A DNA stretch of 64,000 bases, taken from positions 496,001-560,000 of the forward strand of contig NZ_BMMB01000004.1 in NCBI RefSeq assembly GCF_014645615.1, in the 5' to 3' direction. Position 1 is the stretch's first letter, and every line of letters begins with the position of its first letter. The notes under the pieces were generated by a model. The model made no database searches, was not told the DNA's origin, and saw only the letters and a list, made by a program, of their open reading frames with translations. The stretch comes from Paenibacillus hunanensis. GTDB lineage: Bacteria; Bacillota; Bacilli; Paenibacillales; Paenibacillaceae. The translations under genes and the position numbers were made by a program. Below are positions 10,397 to 19,169 of this stretch, in pieces.

Positions 10397-11779
10397 ATGT
10401 TCACACAATCGGCAAGTCCAAGCTTGCAGCCACTACATATTCATTCCAGTGGGAGACATCTGGCGACAGCAGATGGACAGCCCTTTTTCTGGTTGGCTGA
10501 TACAGCATGGGAACTATTGCATCGGCTGGATATGAAGGAAACGGAGCATTATTTACGTAAGCGTGCAGAGCAGGGCTTTAATGTGATTCAGACGGTGCTG
10601 CTCGCTGAGCGAGATGGACTGTTCACCCCCGCTGCCAATGGACGTGTACCGTTGCTGTTAGACCAAAATGGACAGCCTGATCCTTTGCAGCCTGATCTAG
10701 CTGGCGATAATTCGTACTGGCATCATGTGGATGCGGTGCTGGAGCTGGCGCAATCGCTGGGATTGTATATTGCTTTACTTCCAGCATGGGGAGATAAGTT
10801 CAATCTGTCTGGTGGGATCGGCCCGGAAATATTAGAACCGGACAATGCCTATGGCTATGGAAAATGGGTGGCAGAGCGATACAGTCATCATCCGCATCTG
10901 ATCTGGGTGCTTGGTGGCGATCGTGCGCTGGAAACCGAGCGACATTATGATATTATCCGTCAGATGGCGCGGGGGATTCGTGAGGGCAGCACGGAGCAAC
11001 GCTTGATGACCTTTCATCCGAAGGGAGGCGTCTCGTCATCTCGATATGTGCAGACTGAATCCTGGCTTGATTTGCACATGATTCAGTCCAGTCATGGTGC
11101 AGGAGTGCGCGATAATTATCGTCTGGTCGAGCATGATTATGCCTTAGAGCCTGTGCGTCCAACACTGGACGCTGAGCCGTGCTATGAGGATATTCCGATT
11201 GATTTTCATCCGGTAAATGGATATTTTGATGAAGCCGATGTGCGGCAGGCTGCCTATTATGCGGTATGTAGCGGAGCCTGCGGACATACGTATGGGCATC
11301 ATTCGGTATGGTCGATGTATCGCGGGAGAGACGATGCAGCATGGGCAGATCACAGTGCTGGATTTTTCATTATGACCTGGCAGCAAGCGCTTGAACGTCC
11401 GGGTGCCCGGCAAATGCAGCATTTGCGCGCGTTAATGGAACGAGTTGATTTTACCGAAGCGAAGCCAGCACGTCATCTGCTAGAGCAAGCACTGGGTGGA
11501 GCAAATACCCCGGTTGCATGCTGTGGGAAAAGCTTCATGTTTATCTATTGTCCAACAGGACTGTATGTTAAAGTAAGATTAGGACAAATCGAAGGAGCTT
11601 CTCTAGAGGCGGTATGGTACTGTCCGCGTACAGGAACATATGATTATGCGGGCACGTTCAGTAATACCGGCAGTCGCCTATGGGAAGCGCCTTCAAGTGG
11701 TAGAGGGCAGGATTGGGTATTATGCCTGTTCAGCGATGAAGAGTATTCGCAGGCAGCGTATCGTTCTTCCCGAGCGTAA
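10397..11779 (+). CDS. GH140/apiosidase-like glycoside hydrolase (DUF4038 type)
   Basis: This 460-residue protein begins with the family signature DGQPFFWLADTAWELLHRL. It is a TIM-barrel enzyme; candidate catalytic acids are the Asp in LGGDRALE (about 175) and the Glu in DAEPCYED (about 259), matching the Asp/Glu pair known for GH140. The last ~90 residues resemble the small beta domain usually attached to DUF4038 proteins (FMFIYCPTGLYVKV). No signal peptide is present. An AAAGGA ribosome site precedes the ATG. In the family, the founding activity is release of apiose-linked chains from rhamnogalacturonan II, but many members act on other substrates. Its place in the locus supports a role in degrading imported branched oligosaccharides. 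Confidence 0.82.
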   Translation: MFTQSASPSLQPLHIHSSGRHLATADGQPFFWLADTAWELLHRLDMKETEHYLRKRAEQGFNVIQTVLLAERDGLFTPAANGRVPLLLDQNGQPDPLQPDLAGDNSYWHHVDAVLELAQSLGLYIALLPAWGDKFNLSGGIGPEILEPDNAYGYGKWVAERYSHHPHLIWVLGGDRALETERHYDIIRQMARGIREGSTEQRLMTFHPKGGVSSSRYVQTESWLDLHMIQSSHGAGVRDNYRLVEHDYALEPVRPTLDAEPCYEDIPIDFHPVNGYFDEADVRQAAYYAVCSGACGHTYGHHSVWSMYRGRDDAAWADHSAGFFIMTWQQALERPGARQMQHLRALMERVDFTEAKPARHLLEQALGGANTPVACCGKSFMFIYCPTGLYVKVRLGQIEGASLEAVWYCPRTGTYDYAGTFSNTGSRLWEAPSSGRGQDWVLCLFSDEEYSQAAYRSSRA

Positions 11780-11824
11780 GCTTCTGCAAGCCCTGCACGG
11801 AACCTGAATCGAGGAGTGAGCGGA

Positions 11825-13477
11825 ATGTACAATGTGATGATTGTCGAGGATGAGATGCTTGTGCGCATCGGCTTGAAAAACTCGGTCGATTGGAGTCGAT
11901 TTGGCATGCAGGTCATTGCTGATATGCCAGATGGTCTGAGCGCACTGGAAACCTATAACAAGGATAAGCCGGATGTGGTGATCACCGATATTCGTATGCC
12001 GCGTATGGACGGCATGGAGTTGATCTCCCGTATTCGTGAACAGGATCGGCAGACGCGCATTGTCGTGCTGTCCTGTCTGGAGGAATTCGAGCTTGCCCGG
12101 CGTGCAATGTCACTCGGCGTATCTGGCTACATTCTCAAGCTCACGATGACCGAGGATGAGATTGCAACGACACTGAACAGTGTGCGTCATGAACTGGATG
12201 AACAGCGTCAGGATCGTCCAGCTCAGGCTACCGCTGATACGGCTACGGTTCCATCAGCAGGATTGGAGCTAGTTAAGGAAAAGGTACTCAAGGACTTCTT
12301 GCTGTATGGCATCTATTCGGCAGGCGAATTTGAGCAATTTGTTCGTCAGAGTGGGATGCGGCTTGCCCCGGCTAGATTAGCTGTCTGCGTCGTAGAGCTG
12401 GATCAGTATGCACGGCTGCGTGACAAATTCCGCGATGAGCATGGACATTTGATCAAGATGACCATTCTTAATATGCTGGATGAGATTACAACGACCTTCG
12501 AGCGTGGAGAAGGCTTTTATATTGACCGAACCCATTATTTATTATTACTCAGCTTTGAGGATATGCATTCCGAGCAACAGATTCGTCAGCAGCTTCGTCT
12601 AATTGCACAGCAGGTGCAGGAAGCTGTATATGGCTGTTTTGGCAGTACCGTATCTGTAGGAATTAGTAAAATTGATAGCGCATACAAAAATCTATCCTCG
12701 CTATACCATGAGGCACAGCACACGCTCCGTAATAAGCTGCTCACTGGTGGTGGGCTACTGCATGAGCCGGATGAACGACTCGATATGGCACCGCTGGAGC
12801 AGGTGCTGGAGCAGCTTCGCGATCATTCGCCCGTGAAGGCGCTATTATCTCCACTCAAGCAGGAGCGCTATGGAGATTATATTCGCTTGTTAACCGAGCG
12901 CTTGCACGAAGATCCAGCGACGATGCAGCCGTTATTGTTCCAATTTGTACAATGGATCAGCACGAGTCTATATGAGCAGCATCAGAATGAGAAGCTGCTG
13001 TTGCTTGATATTACAGCAGAGCTGGAGCAATGTGATACATTGCCGGATATGCTGGAACAGGTTCGGGAGTACTTTGTCCACGTAGCAGAATATGCGCATA
13101 GTTTGCTGCATATGAGTCATGAGATTGCTCGTGCGATCCAGTATATTAAGCAAAACTATGCGCAGAATATCAGCCTTCAGCAGGTCGCTGAGCATGTATC
13201 GCTAAGCTTTGGTTATTTGAGCAATCTGTTCAAAAAGGAGCTGCAAATTACATTCGTCGATTATCTCAATCGCTATCGCATCGAGCGTGCGAAGGAGCTA
13301 CTCATCGGTACGAATATGAAATCCTACGATATCGCTGTACAGGTCGGCTTTTCGCCTGAATATACGTATTTTAGTAAAGTGTTCAAAAAAGTAACCGGGC
13401 TCAATCCGAATGAATATCGCCGACAATCGCTCAAGGGTGGCAATGCCGTTGATATTACGGGGGCGAAGCGCGAATGA
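11825..13477 (+). CDS. YesN-type response regulator with AraC DNA-binding domain
   Basis: A receiver domain occupies residues 1-120: acidic pocket VEDE near the start and phospho-acceptor Asp in VITDIRMPRMDG. A long middle region (about 150-440) of the type found in YesN proteins follows, then two AraC helix-turn-helix motifs at the C-terminus (ISLQQVAEHVSLSFGYLSNLFKKE and the segment ending in GLNPNEYRRQ). The frame opens with a GTG at 11816, but the ATG at 11825 has GAGGAG at proper distance. It overlaps the kinase gene by four bases (ATGA), showing translational coupling. It probably activates the neighbouring transporter and hydrolase genes when the kinase senses an extracellular sugar. 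Confidence 0.92.
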   Translation: MYNVMIVEDEMLVRIGLKNSVDWSRFGMQVIADMPDGLSALETYNKDKPDVVITDIRMPRMDGMELISRIREQDRQTRIVVLSCLEEFELARRAMSLGVSGYILKLTMTEDEIATTLNSVRHELDEQRQDRPAQATADTATVPSAGLELVKEKVLKDFLLYGIYSAGEFEQFVRQSGMRLAPARLAVCVVELDQYARLRDKFRDEHGHLIKMTILNMLDEITTTFERGEGFYIDRTHYLLLLSFEDMHSEQQIRQQLRLIAQQVQEAVYGCFGSTVSVGISKIDSAYKNLSSLYHEAQHTLRNKLLTGGGLLHEPDERLDMAPLEQVLEQLRDHSPVKALLSPLKQERYGDYIRLLTERLHEDPATMQPLLFQFVQWISTSLYEQHQNEKLLLLDITAELEQCDTLPDMLEQVREYFVHVAEYAHSLLHMSHEIARAIQYIKQNYAQNISLQQVAEHVSLSFGYLSNLFKKELQITFVDYLNRYRIERAKELLIGTNMKSYDIAVQVGFSPEYTYFSKVFKKVTGLNPNEYRRQSLKGGNAVDITGAKRE

Positions 13478-15630
13478 AGCGATGGAGACGATCCGGTAAA
13501 ACAGGGAATATTCAGCATCTTGGTACGCAGCTGATCGTCTACTTTATGGCGGTCAGCATTATTGTATTCTCACTGGCTACGTATTTTCTGTACACATTCA
13601 TGCTGGGACTGATCAAGGAGCAAAATGAAAAGCTACTCTACCAGCAATTCCAGCAAAATGATCATAATATTCATAGCCTGATCAGCGATGTGGATCGCCT
13701 ATCCAAGCTGTTTTTACTGGATAGTAATGTACAGAGCTACCTGCAAAATAATGATTACCGCACCCAGCTTGAAAATATCGAACTAAAAAAAGAGGTCTAT
13801 GCACGAATCGCCAACTTTATTAGCAATTATAACTATATCCACTCGATCTATATGATCACCGACGATAATGGTGCACTGGGCGGAGACGCTACACGCACAC
13901 TGGTGCATGAGGAAGCCGCATGGACAGCTAACTTTTTTCGGTCAAAGGGCTATGAGCAGGCAAAACAAGCTTTTCCCGGTCTGACGGTGACGGGTGGTAT
14001 GACCGAGTCGTATTATAATCCCTATGTTAGCGGCGACAAGGATGATCGACTGATTAGCCTGATTCGCGGTGTAAGGGCATTGTATGAGCCGAACACGAAT
14101 GCGACCGTAATTTTCAATCTGGATGAGCAATATCTGGCATCGACGTATTCCGCATCCCTCGATATGGCAGAAGGCAATGCATATATTATCAATGGGCAGG
14201 GGACGATTATCTCTGGTAGCAGTGCCGACGAAGTGGGCAAGCAGAGCCCTTACTTGCCTCCAGTCGGTGATCATTCGACCTTTGGCAGCTATGATACGGT
14301 GAAAAATGGCGATCCGATTCAGATCGTTTATTATAAGCTACAGGATGGAGACTGGTATATGCTGCGTGAAGTGCCGCTCGGGCTCTTTTCACAGCAGATC
14401 TTCTCGGTGCAGCGCATTATGGTGATTGTTTTCTGCGTGAGTATTTTGCTGATCTTTGGCATATCGTACTTTTTCCTGAAACGAATGATCCGGCCACTCA
14501 AGCTACTGGCACATAAGCTACGTGATATGAGTCAGGGCGAACTGGGAGTGACCTTTAACGATATTCCGAATAATGAATTCGGAACAGTAATGAGGCGATT
14601 CAACGAAATGTCACTTAGTATCGTCCAGCTACTACGGCGTAATAACGAGATTCAGGAGCAACGGCGAGAGCTGGAGATCGAAGCGCTACAGTATCAGATC
14701 AATCCCCATTTTCTATACAATACACTCAATATGATTCGCTGGATGGCAACGATGATCAAGGCAGAACAGATTGTAACGAGTGTGGTGGCGCTCGGAAATA
14801 TGCTGCGTCCGATCTTCGCCAGCAAGGATAGCATGTGTACCCTGCGCGATGAACTGAGCTATCTGGAAAACTATATTAAAATTATCAATTTGCGCTTTAA
14901 CAGTACGATCGAGTTCACGTTCGACATCGAGCCAGAGCTACTGGATTGCCGAATACCGCGCTTTATTTTACAGCCACTCGTTGAGAATTCCATTCAATCC
15001 GGTCGTCAGGATGGGGAAGGGATCGAGATTAGTATTGAAGCGTATGAGGATGGGCGAGACTTATGGTTATCGGTCGTCGATTCTGGCAGTGGATTTACGA
15101 ATGAACTGCGTGAGCAGCTGAATCGGCAGCTTGCCGCAGGAGGGAGAACGGACAGTCAGAGTATTGGGCACGGAAGCGGGGCGGATCGATATCAGAATGA
15201 ATCTAGCCTTGATGCAGATGAAGTAGACGCTGCCCAACGCTCAGCACCATTCAGTCAAAATGACCTCCGCAATTCTGCCGGCAGCTCTAATTACTCTACT
15301 GGAAGCGCAGAATATATAAGCAATCCAAGTAACGCAGGCACCTCAGTTCACTCAAGTAACCCAAGTAACGCAGGTGTCTCAGGTAACTCAAGCAACCCAA
15401 GCAACCCAAGCAACCCAAGTACGTCTAATCCCACTATGAGCACTAGTGGAGGTAGCGGAGTGGGGCTTTACAATATCAATAAACGCATTCAGCTGTATTT
15501 TGGAGAGCCGTATGGAGTGACGATTCCGCAGGTACCACATGGTGCAGAGGTCACGATTCGTTTGCCACGATTGGTGGATGAAGCGTCGACTCCACTGCGT
15601 AAGACGGATGGAGTCAGCGGCGTACAGTAG
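13474..15630 (+). CDS. YesM-type sensor histidine kinase with a long polar insert in the ATP lid
   Basis: Of 718 residues, the N-terminus has a membrane segment (about 18-45), an extracellular sensor domain, a second membrane segment (about 308-332), a HAMP domain, and the His_kinase domain with phospho-His in QINPHFLYNTLN. The ATPase domain shows the N box (LVENSIQ) and G1 box (DSGSGF, about 536). About 100 residues rich in Ser, Asn, Pro and Gly intervene before the G2 box GSGVGLYNI (about 660), where normally only a short lid is found. The insert carries repeated SNPSN words encoded by near-identical 9-base DNA repeats. It is coupled to the regulator by ATGA overlap. The kinase core is otherwise complete. 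Confidence 0.92.
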   Translation: MKRWRRSGKTGNIQHLGTQLIVYFMAVSIIVFSLATYFLYTFMLGLIKEQNEKLLYQQFQQNDHNIHSLISDVDRLSKLFLLDSNVQSYLQNNDYRTQLENIELKKEVYARIANFISNYNYIHSIYMITDDNGALGGDATRTLVHEEAAWTANFFRSKGYEQAKQAFPGLTVTGGMTESYYNPYVSGDKDDRLISLIRGVRALYEPNTNATVIFNLDEQYLASTYSASLDMAEGNAYIINGQGTIISGSSADEVGKQSPYLPPVGDHSTFGSYDTVKNGDPIQIVYYKLQDGDWYMLREVPLGLFSQQIFSVQRIMVIVFCVSILLIFGISYFFLKRMIRPLKLLAHKLRDMSQGELGVTFNDIPNNEFGTVMRRFNEMSLSIVQLLRRNNEIQEQRRELEIEALQYQINPHFLYNTLNMIRWMATMIKAEQIVTSVVALGNMLRPIFASKDSMCTLRDELSYLENYIKIINLRFNSTIEFTFDIEPELLDCRIPRFILQPLVENSIQSGRQDGEGIEISIEAYEDGRDLWLSVVDSGSGFTNELREQLNRQLAAGGRTDSQSIGHGSGADRYQNESSLDADEVDAAQRSAPFSQNDLRNSAGSSNYSTGSAEYISNPSNAGTSVHSSNPSNAGVSGNSSNPSNPSNPSTSNPTMSTSGGSGVGLYNINKRIQLYFGEPYGVTIPQVPHGAEVTIRLPRLVDEASTPLRKTDGVSGVQ
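15319..15420 (+). repeat. Degenerate 9-base coding repeats in the kinase ATP-lid insert
   Basis: Units close to AGCAACCCA (or AGTAACCCA, AGTAACGCA) recur in frame and encode Ser-Asn-Pro words; the last units near 15389-15418 are nearly exact. Such repeats can change copy number by slippage without a frameshift. Confidence 0.75.
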
Positions 15631-15692
15631 TCGTCGATTGTTTTTAGATTTCAAGCTGTTGCTATTCCATCAAGCGCTGTTCACTCATTCAT

Positions 15693-15720
15693 TTGCGTAT
15701 GCGTATCAGCATGGTACAAT
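15693..15720 (+). promoter_or_regulatory. Sigma-A type promoter for the aminotransferase gene
   Basis: TTGCGT (15693-15698), a 16-base spacer and TACAAT (15715-15720) lie about 76 bases before the start codon. The -10 is a good match and the -35 moderate. It suggests the aminotransferase can be transcribed independently of the two-component genes. Confidence 0.5.
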
Positions 15721-15795
15721 GCAAGCATACGATGTGCTGGACGGATTACCTATAACGAATCTGTCTGCCGACTACGACAAATGGAGGTCATTGTG

Positions 15796-16659
15796 ATGCT
15801 ACTCTGGAACGGAAAGCTGGTCGAAGAAGAACAGGTACGTGTATCTTATCGAGATCGTGGATATTATTTTGGTGATGGCATCTATGAAGTATTCCGCTTG
15901 TACAACGGCATACTATTTGAAAAGGAAGCCCATCTGGATCGCTTGTATAACAGCTTGCGCGAGATCAAGATCGAGCTTCCATGGAGCCGCGAGCAACTGA
16001 GCGGTATGGTGGATGAGCTGGCTGCTACACTCGGTCAGCAGGATGGCATTCTGTATATTCAGTTCACCCGTGGTGAGGCTAAGCGTGCCCACATTTTCCC
16101 TGAAGTATGCGAAGCGGTGATGTTGGGCTATTGCGAGCCACTGGTACGTCCAGCTGATTCGATCGAAAATGGGATTGAAGCGATCACACTTGAGGATATT
16201 CGCTGGCTACGTTGCCACATCAAATCACTGAATCTGCTAGCGAATACGCTTGCCAAGCAGGAGGCAGTGGAAGCAGGTGCGAAGGAAGCGATTCTAATTC
16301 GTAGTGATGATACGGTTACAGAATGCACCGCATCCAATCTACTGATCGTGAAGGATGGTGTCATCTATACACATCCGAATGGCAATCTGATTCTAGATGG
16401 AATTACCAAGCAGGTGGTGAAGCGTCTTGCTCACCAGCTAGATATTCCTTATGTTGAGCAGGCTTTTAGCAAGCAGCAGCTAATGGACGCAGATGAGGTG
16501 TTTTTAACGAGTACGACGATGGAAGCAACACCGATTATTAGCATTGATGGTCGCCCGGTAGGCACAGGTACCCCGGGTGTAGTGACGCGGCGCTTGCAGG
16601 TCGCTTATGTAGAGCTGGTGGAGCAGTTGGTGCGGCAGAGGAGTTCGTCTGTGAGTTGA
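15796..16659 (+). CDS. dat: D-amino-acid aminotransferase
   Basis: This is a fold-type IV PLP aminotransferase of 287 residues, close to the ~283 of Bacillus enzymes. The signatures SYRDRGYYFGDGIYEVF and HLDRLYNS are present, and the PLP lysine is expected in CHIKSLNLL. It interconverts D-amino acids and 2-oxo acids, chiefly supplying D-Glu or D-Ala for peptidoglycan. The ATG at 15796 is chosen over the in-frame ATG at 15781 because GGAGGT at 15783-15788 would be its ribosome site. It sits between a sugar-sensing kinase and sugar permeases, an unexpected place, and is bounded by its own promoter and terminator. A branched-chain or aminodeoxychorismate-type relative is less likely. Confidence 0.88.
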   Translation: MLLWNGKLVEEEQVRVSYRDRGYYFGDGIYEVFRLYNGILFEKEAHLDRLYNSLREIKIELPWSREQLSGMVDELAATLGQQDGILYIQFTRGEAKRAHIFPEVCEAVMLGYCEPLVRPADSIENGIEAITLEDIRWLRCHIKSLNLLANTLAKQEAVEAGAKEAILIRSDDTVTECTASNLLIVKDGVIYTHPNGNLILDGITKQVVKRLAHQLDIPYVEQAFSKQQLMDADEVFLTSTTMEATPIISIDGRPVGTGTPGVVTRRLQVAYVELVEQLVRQRSSSVS

Positions 16660-16691
16660 AGGTTGAAATTTAATAAATTAGCACAGAATCG

Positions 16692-16726
16692 AAGGATCAT
16701 TCATTGATGAGTGATCCTTTTTATTA
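16692..16726 (+). terminator. Intrinsic terminator after the D-amino-acid aminotransferase gene
   Basis: Arms at 16692-16703 and 16708-16719 (AAGGATCATTCA / TGAGTGATCCTT, one mismatch) are followed by a short T-rich tract, 33 bases past the stop codon. Confidence 0.75.
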
Positions 16727-16738
16727 TGGACTTCCAAC

Positions 16739-16840
16739 AGATTGTTCAACCTCATCTGTAGATCGTTCAACTCCACGCCACGTTTTTTCGTCGCTTGCAC
16801 AGCATCTGTAGATTGTTCAGTTTTTTTGGAAGATCGTTCA
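16739..16840. repeat. Four AGATYGTTCA repeats in two 21-bp-spaced pairs
   Basis: AGAT[T/C]GTTCA occurs at 16739, 16760, 16810 and 16831; two copies extend to the 17-base CATCTGTAGATYGTTCA (16753-16769 and 16803-16819). Spacings are 21, 50 and 21 bases. The block lies between the aminotransferase terminator and the permease operon. The reverse-strand open frame through it looks like a by-product of the repeat. Confidence 0.7.
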
Positions 16841-17063
16841 TTCAGTACCGATTGACCGCATATTACACTAAATACAAGCTCAAGCAAAAAGCTATATCCC
16901 GCAGCACCGCTTCATTCGTACTAGTGTAGCTAGCTCCTGTACTCAATAGCAAGCAGGAGAGCACTGCATGAAAAGAAGCATCAACACATCGTTGCCCGAT
17001 TATAGCTTGGTTGCCCGACATCAACAGGTTCAAGCATTCTGTATATTCAAAGGAGGTTCCGCT

Positions 17064-18002
17064 GTGGAGATCACGTACAAGAAAGGGGAAGTTGCCCGAA
17101 CCCGTAAGCGCAGGGTGAATGCAGACGGAATCAAGCTACTGCTGATGACGTTACCCTTTATCATTTTTGTAATCGCTTTCAGTTATGTGCCGCTATTCGG
17201 CTGGGTATATGCTTTCTTTGATTATCGTCCTGGTATCCCGCTCAGTCAGACGACATTTGTAGGGCTGGAGCATTTCCGAGAGATGCTACATGACCGCGAT
17301 ATGCTTCGTGTCATGATCAACACACTGGCACTTAGCTTACTCTCCATTGTGGCAGCTCCGTTACCTTTGCTGCTCGCGATCATGATCTCGGAAGTACGCA
17401 GTGGCTTTTTTAAACGCCTGATCCAGACGACAACCACATTGCCTAACTATATTAGCTGGATCATCGTATTCTCACTCGCATTCAGCATGTTCAGCTCCGA
17501 AGGCGCGATCAATACGATCATTGCTCGTCTCGGACTGAGCGATACACCGCTCAATGTGCTTGGCAATGCCGATCATGTATGGATGGTGCAGACGCTGTTA
17601 TTAATCTGGAAAACGATCGGCTGGAACGCGATCATTTATCTGGCAGCTATCGTCGGCATTGATGGTGAACAATATGATGCGGCAAAAATTGACGGTGCGG
17701 GTCGTATTCGCAGCATTCTGTATATTACGATTCCGAATATCATGCCTACCTTTATCGTGTTGCTGCTACTTGCGGTAAGTAATCTGCTATCCGCAGGCTT
17801 TGAGCAATATCTGGTGTTCAATAATATTATGGTCGCAGATAAGATCGAAGTGCTCGATCTGTATGTATATCGTCTCGGTCTGGTCACGAATGACTATCCA
17901 TATTCAACAGCGGTCGGTATGTTCAAGTCAGTGATCAGTATCATTCTGTTGTTCATGATCAATAGCCTATCCAAGAAAGTACGCGGCGAGAGCATCATCT
18001 AA
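17064..18002 (+). CDS. LplB-type ABC transporter permease (carbohydrate uptake)
   Basis: An open frame exists from 16968, but the GTG at 17064 is chosen because a strong AAGGAGG ends seven bases before it and the upstream residues are not permease-like. The product, about 312 residues, has six predicted membrane segments and the inner-membrane loop motif of binding-protein-dependent permeases (EQYDAAKIDGAGRIRSILYITIPNI). It forms a heterodimer with the next gene's product to import an oligosaccharide bound by the lipoprotein encoded downstream. No ATPase gene is nearby; such systems commonly use a shared MsmX/UgpC-type ATPase encoded elsewhere. Confidence 0.93.
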   Translation: MEITYKKGEVARTRKRRVNADGIKLLLMTLPFIIFVIAFSYVPLFGWVYAFFDYRPGIPLSQTTFVGLEHFREMLHDRDMLRVMINTLALSLLSIVAAPLPLLLAIMISEVRSGFFKRLIQTTTTLPNYISWIIVFSLAFSMFSSEGAINTIIARLGLSDTPLNVLGNADHVWMVQTLLLIWKTIGWNAIIYLAAIVGIDGEQYDAAKIDGAGRIRSILYITIPNIMPTFIVLLLLAVSNLLSAGFEQYLVFNNIMVADKIEVLDLYVYRLGLVTNDYPYSTAVGMFKSVISIILLFMINSLSKKVRGESII

Positions 18003-18035
18003 GCGATGCTCTGCCGGATAAGGAGGAAGTAAGCT

Positions 18036-18956
18036 ATGGGCAAAGCACTAAGCATGCAAAGGGAGCGTATACGTAAGCCGATTCAATGGTCAGACCTGCT
18101 ATTTAACATCGTAAACTATACATTGCTATCCTTACTGCTAGTCGTGACGATCTATCCGTTTTACTACATTTTTATCTATTCGATCAGTGATTCATTTCAA
18201 GCGCAAAGTGGCGTATTTCTATGGCCTGCTGGCTTCTCTTTAGAAAGTTATAAGGCAACGCTACAGCTGAATGGCTTGCAGGATGCCGCGATTGTATCCG
18301 TGCTACGGACAATCGTCGGTACGCTGTTAACCGTACTATGCTGTTCGTTCTTTGCTTATTTGATCACAAAAAAAGAAATGCCAATGCGGCGCCTTATTTA
18401 TCGCTTTGTGCTCGTTACGATGTACTTCAATGCTGGATTTATCCCATGGTATTTGACGATGAAGGCATACGGGCTGCAAAATAATTTTCTGCTATATGTA
18501 TTGCCAACCGCGCTCAGTGGCTTTAACATCATTTTGATTAAGACCTTTATTGAGCAGCTTCCACCAGCGCTGGAGGAATCGGCGCGTATCGATGGTGCAG
18601 GCTACTGGACGACCTTTACACGCATTATTTTCCCATTGTCTACACCGATTATTGCGACGATTGCGGTCTTCTCCGCAGTTGGACAATGGAATACCTGGTT
18701 CGATAACTTCTTTCTCGTCGAGAATCCGAATCTACAAACGCTACAGCTCGTACTGTATAACTTCCTCAATCAGTCCAACAGTATATCCAGTATGAGCGCT
18801 GCGGAGATGACAAATTCTGCTGAGGTGCGAACGATGACACCGCAATCGATCCAAATGACGATCACCATGCTGGTCACATTACCTATCGTTGTCGTTTATC
18901 CAATGCTGCAACGTTTCTTTGTTAAAGGTATTATGATGGGTGCAGTCAAAGGATAA
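18036..18956 (+). CDS. YtcP/LplC-type ABC transporter permease
   Basis: This 306-residue membrane protein pairs with the upstream permease. It has six predicted transmembrane segments and the EAA-type loop EESARIDGAGYWTTFTRIIFPLSTP, which contacts the ATPase. The C-terminus ends in FVKGIMMGAVKG, characteristic of this subfamily. AAGGAGG precedes the ATG and the gene follows the first permease by about 30 bases, so they are co-transcribed. Confidence 0.93.
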   Translation: MGKALSMQRERIRKPIQWSDLLFNIVNYTLLSLLLVVTIYPFYYIFIYSISDSFQAQSGVFLWPAGFSLESYKATLQLNGLQDAAIVSVLRTIVGTLLTVLCCSFFAYLITKKEMPMRRLIYRFVLVTMYFNAGFIPWYLTMKAYGLQNNFLLYVLPTALSGFNIILIKTFIEQLPPALEESARIDGAGYWTTFTRIIFPLSTPIIATIAVFSAVGQWNTWFDNFFLVENPNLQTLQLVLYNFLNQSNSISSMSAAEMTNSAEVRTMTPQSIQMTITMLVTLPIVVVYPMLQRFFVKGIMMGAVKG

Positions 18957-19169
18957 CGAACGCTGGAAAGAGTACTCATCGCTCGGTAGGATCATTTTAG
19001 CTTAATCCTCATTCTCTTCTGTTCATTCTAAGGCTTGTTTGGATAGAGGGGAGGAGGACTAGTTAAAGTGAGGCTGGAAGATTACAACGACACGCATAAT
19101 TCGCAAATACGTCCCATGCACTACGAATACTTACATTACATGAACGTCCATATTAAAGGAGGCAATTCC

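Noticed and set aside
16678..16887. 69-codon minus-strand frame after the aminotransferase gene
   Set aside because: It runs through the AGATYGTTCA repeats and the terminator; the apparent peptide is explained by the repeat.
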